Assembly: GCF_008830185.1 (NCBI RefSeq)
Contig: NZ_WAGX01000007.1
Span: 186,001-250,000 of the forward strand
Direction of reading: 5' to 3'
Length of the DNA: 64,000 bases
Source: Candidatus Galacturonatibacter soehngenii
GTDB lineage: Bacteria > Bacillota > Clostridia > Lachnospirales > Lachnospiraceae
Every line of letters begins with the position of its first letter. The stretch's first letter is position 1. Below the pieces are notes generated by a model. That model was not told where the DNA came from. It made no database searches and saw only the letters and a program-made list of their open reading frames with translations. Positions 63,920 to 64,000 of this stretch are shown here, piece after piece. Both the position numbers and the translations under genes were made by a program.

Positions 63920-64000
63920 ATGGAATTAATAGAGCAATTAATGAAATACGGACTCACAAGACAAGAAGCCATTATTTATATGACACTTCATTCAGACGGA
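63920..64000 (+). CDS. TrmB-type transcriptional regulator (partial, 3' end outside window)
   Basis: Only the first 27 codons are inside the window: MELIEQLMKYGLTRQEAIIY, then MTLHSDG. This is the typical start of the TrmB/sugar-specific winged-helix family (L..YGLT..EA..Y..L...G). GGGAGGGGGACGTTAT precedes the ATG. Target genes are not visible. Confidence 0.75.
   Translation, partial: MELIEQLMKYGLTRQEAIIYMTLHSDG

Overview
The window looks like chromosomal DNA from a low-GC, strictly anaerobic, fermentative, spore-forming Firmicute, most likely a Lachnospiraceae/Clostridium-type bacterium. This is inferred from gene content: pyruvate formate-lyase with its activase, a clostridial 2[4Fe-4S] ferredoxin, glutamine synthetase III, the gdpP-rplI-dnaB order, a CwlD-type amidase, YesM/YesN sensing and an MsmX-type sugar ATPase. 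No rRNA, tRNA, CRISPR array, insertion sequence or phage genes were seen.

Layout. 1-3.2 kb: the end of a two-subunit ABC exporter and a YgbA-like Cys-rich protein. 3.2-9.9 kb (minus strand): a LacI-type repressor and a five-enzyme operon (class II aldolase, FGGY kinase, GatD-like dehydrogenase, aldo/keto reductase, 1-phosphofructokinase-like PfkB) that together could run an aldose-polyol-ketose-bisphosphate route. 10-16 kb: a DUF624 membrane protein, glutamine synthetase III behind a leader with a terminator-like hairpin, an orphan sugar-importer ATPase and a CdaR-type regulator. 16-21 kb: gdpP-rplI-dnaB, a hairpin-rich spacer and a MerR regulator. 21-26.4 kb (minus): ferredoxin, pflA, a pyruvate formate-lyase whose glycyl-radical domain is a separate gene, a DUF1858 protein and MecA. 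26.6-29 kb: a protein kinase fused to a ParA-like domain, a second ParA-like protein and a small protein. 29-34.6 kb: cell-wall hydrolases, tRNA t6A synthesis and nucleotide/pentose metabolism. 34.6-47.4 kb: an L-fucose locus (AraC, cupin, fucose isomerase, three-part sensing module, ABC importer, mutarotase). 47.8-52.4 kb: DNA repair and murI. 52.5-62.4 kb: a visibly AT-richer block. 62.6-64 kb: lysA and the start of a TrmB-type regulator.

The strongest candidate for an undescribed system is the 52.5-61 kb block. A LytTR response regulator and GHKL kinase precede a pair of 11-bp direct repeats with a 20-bp period. These are followed by a well-positioned 18-codon ORF encoding an amphipathic aromatic peptide, a membrane-anchored 550-aa protein of unknown family, an ABC ATPase with two FtsX-like permeases, a second anchored protein and a 168-aa secreted four-cysteine protein, ending in a strong hairpin. 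It has the layout of a peptide-regulated bacteriocin, immunity or leaderless-peptide export locus. There is no AgrB-like processing protein and no double-glycine leader.

The second notable system is the split pyruvate formate-lyase. A 679-aa core and an 81-aa glycyl-radical protein add up to the length of a normal PflB. Between them lies a 70-aa paralogue of the radical domain that has lost the radical loop and gained cysteines. All three are transcribed from a near-consensus promoter whose spacer contains an operator-like repeat.
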